From positions 4,712,001 to 4,776,000 of the forward strand of contig NZ_CP016793.1 in NCBI RefSeq assembly GCF_001701025.1: a stretch of 64,000 nucleotides of DNA. Direction: 5' to 3'. The position numbers and the translations under genes were made by a program. This stretch comes from Lentzea guizhouensis (lineage in GTDB: Bacteria; Actinomycetota; Actinomycetes; Mycobacteriales; Pseudonocardiaceae). The notes beneath the pieces were generated by a model. That model had not been told where the DNA came from. It worked only from the letters and a program-made list of their open reading frames with translations, and ran no database searches. Positions 63,148 through 64,000 of the stretch are shown here, piece after piece (position 1 is the stretch's first letter; each line of letters begins with the position of its first letter).

Positions 63148-63336
63148 AACGAATCAACGGGAGAGGTGTGCTCGCAGAACGCGCTCGCGGGAGTTCGTTC
63201 TACGGTGCCTTGTGGGGGCCGAGCCCCCACACCCCAGCCGGGGGCGAGCCCCCGGTCCCCCAACCGGTTCCGGCCTCCTGACGAGGAGGCCCTACCCGAG
63301 TGGACCCCTGAACGGGTGGCCTCCTGAACGGAGGCC
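63144..63336. repeat. Cluster of palindromic hairpins
   Basis: Between two genes: long-range repeat GTAGAACGAA/TTCGTTCTAC (63144-63153, 63194-63203) and hairpins TGTGGGGGC/GCCCCCACA (63211-63231) and CCGGGGGC/GCCCCCGG (63238-63255). Further on are GGCCTCCT/AGGAGGCC (63272-63291) and GGCCTCC/GGAGGCC (63318-63336). The hairpins come as two similar pairs, suggesting duplication of short palindromic units. Could act as terminator or a repetitive extragenic element. Confidence 0.75.
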
Positions 63337-63358
63337 CAACCCAAGTAGTGTGGAGGTC

Positions 63359-63742
63359 GTGCGCGGCCTCCTTACTCCCCAGCGTGTGCTGATCGCGCTC
63401 GCCTGTCTGGCGGCGCTGATCGTCTGTTGCGGGCTCGCGTGGTGGCAGTGGCAGCGCTTCGAGTCCGCCAGCGGCACGTTCCAGAACCTCGGGTACGTGC
63501 TCCAGTGGCCGCTCTTCGGCCTCTTCCCCCTCTTCATGGTGTGGCGCTTCCGCCGGCTGGCGCAGCAGCGCCGTGACGAGGCTCTCCCCGCACCGGAGCC
63601 GGTTGCAGCCGCCGCCGAGCCGGTGACTACCGTTGACGCCGTCAAACCCGCGCCGGTCGAGCACTTCGACGACCCGGAAGACGCGGAGCTCGCGGCCTAC
63701 AACCGCATGCTCGCGGAACTCAACGCGCGGGACGGTCGTTGA
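63359..63742 (+). CDS. Small membrane protein upstream of DUF3817 gene
   Basis: 127 residues. GTG 63359 lies very close to GGAGG; GTG 63350 is an alternative. Two membrane helices (VLIALACLAALIVCCGLAWW; YVLQWPLFGLFPLFMVWRF), then a cytoplasmic Ala/Pro/Glu-rich tail (PEPVAAAAEPVTTVDAVKPA) ending in an acidic helix DPEDAELAAYNRMLAEL. Conserved in position before DUF3817 genes in actinobacteria; function unknown. Confidence 0.78.
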   Translation: MRGLLTPQRVLIALACLAALIVCCGLAWWQWQRFESASGTFQNLGYVLQWPLFGLFPLFMVWRFRRLAQQRRDEALPAPEPVAAAAEPVTTVDAVKPAPVEHFDDPEDAELAAYNRMLAELNARDGR

Positions 63743-63758
63743 GCGCGGAGGCGGGCAG

Positions 63759-64000
63759 ATGAAGGGTGCGTTGACCCGGTTCAGGGTCATGGCTTACGTG
63801 GTCGGTGTCTTCCTGCTGCTCCTGGTCGTGGCGATGGTGCTGAAGTACGCCGCCGGCATGGACCAGGCGATGAAGGTCGTCGGCCCGGTCCACGGGTTCC
63901 TGTACGCCATCTACCTGGTGCTCTCCGTCGACCTGGCGCTGAAGCTGCGCTGGTCCATCAAGGGCACCGCGCTCGTGCTGATCGCGGGGACGATCCCGTT
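63759..64000 (+). CDS. DUF3817 integral membrane protein, 3' end outside window
   Basis: ATG at 63759 with GGAG upstream, 16 bases after the preceding stop. The visible 80 residues show membrane helices (MAYVVGVFLLLLVVAMVLKY; GFLYAIYLVLSVDLALKL) and the family segment VVGPVHGFLYAIYLV. Function unknown; coupled to the small membrane protein gene. Confidence 0.88.
   Translation, partial: MKGALTRFRVMAYVVGVFLLLLVVAMVLKYAAGMDQAMKVVGPVHGFLYAIYLVLSVDLALKLRWSIKGTALVLIAGTIP

Noticed and set aside
1..64000. tRNA, rRNA, CRISPR arrays, transposases
   Set aside because: No cloverleaf ends, spaced repeats or transposase motifs were seen on either strand.

Overview
This 64 kb window comes from a very GC-rich actinobacterium. 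GTG starts are common, third codon positions are almost all G or C, and strong GC hairpins lacking long T tracts end transcripts. An XRE-DUF5753/DUF397 pair, an AfsR-type SARP regulator, a LuxR-type STAND regulator and a ceb-type beta-glucoside operon under a LacI regulator suggest Pseudonocardiaceae, for example the Lentzea/Saccharothrix group. The family placement is inference. I saw no rRNA, tRNA, CRISPR array, insertion sequence or phage genes.

Layout. 1-3.3 kb: a sensor histidine kinase cut by the window edge, a TAXI-type binding lipoprotein and a dicarboxylate/amino-acid:cation symporter. 3.8-9.8 kb: glutamate synthase gltBD, with gltB broken by two apparent 2-nt losses. 9.9-21.6 kb: an accessory stretch. 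It holds a DUF4062-NACHT protein, a split carbonic anhydrase + SulP bicarbonate-transport pair, an intracellular NUC-type nuclease running tail to tail into a NACHT-leucine-rich-repeat protein (both NACHT proteins resemble bacterial NLR antiphage sensors), and an XPB-N-terminal-like helicase-associated protein. 21.7-30.4 kb: mostly core metabolism (pyk, tesB, gnd, dacB) plus small transporters and regulators. 30.4-34.6 kb: a fused SulP-carbonic anhydrase gene with a structured leader, then a divergent small protein / XRE-DUF5753 / DUF397 regulatory locus. 34.9-44.4 kb: two large STAND-type transcription activators and a MacB-like ABC exporter pair. 44.8-52.4 kb: a cellobiose-type uptake and hydrolysis operon (cebEFG-bglC) with a palindromic operator at its promoter and a LacI/CebR-type repressor gene nearby. 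52.5-55.8 kb: small envelope proteins, a DM13-domain protein, and an AraC regulator behind a promoter carrying a near-perfect DasR-type (dre) palindrome and a structured leader. 55.8-62 kb: fatty-acid beta-oxidation genes (thiolase, trifunctional FadB, acyl-CoA dehydrogenase, CoA-transferase). 62.3-64 kb: small conserved membrane or hypothetical proteins and a hairpin-rich intergenic repeat cluster.

How the genes fit together. GltBD assimilates nitrogen. CA/SulP modules would raise or recycle intracellular bicarbonate. The ceb genes import and cleave beta-glucosides for glycolysis and the pentose phosphate route (pyk, gnd). Fatty acids are activated, dehydrogenated, hydrated and thiolysed by the genes at the right end. 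The two NACHT proteins and the nuclease are the best candidates for an immune function.

A recurring oddity is the same kind of reading-frame break in several otherwise intact genes (gltB twice, the SulP-CA fusion, the LuxR regulator, probably the XPB-like gene). Most breaks are explained by the loss of two bases. This may be an assembly artefact and should be checked before calling pseudogenes.
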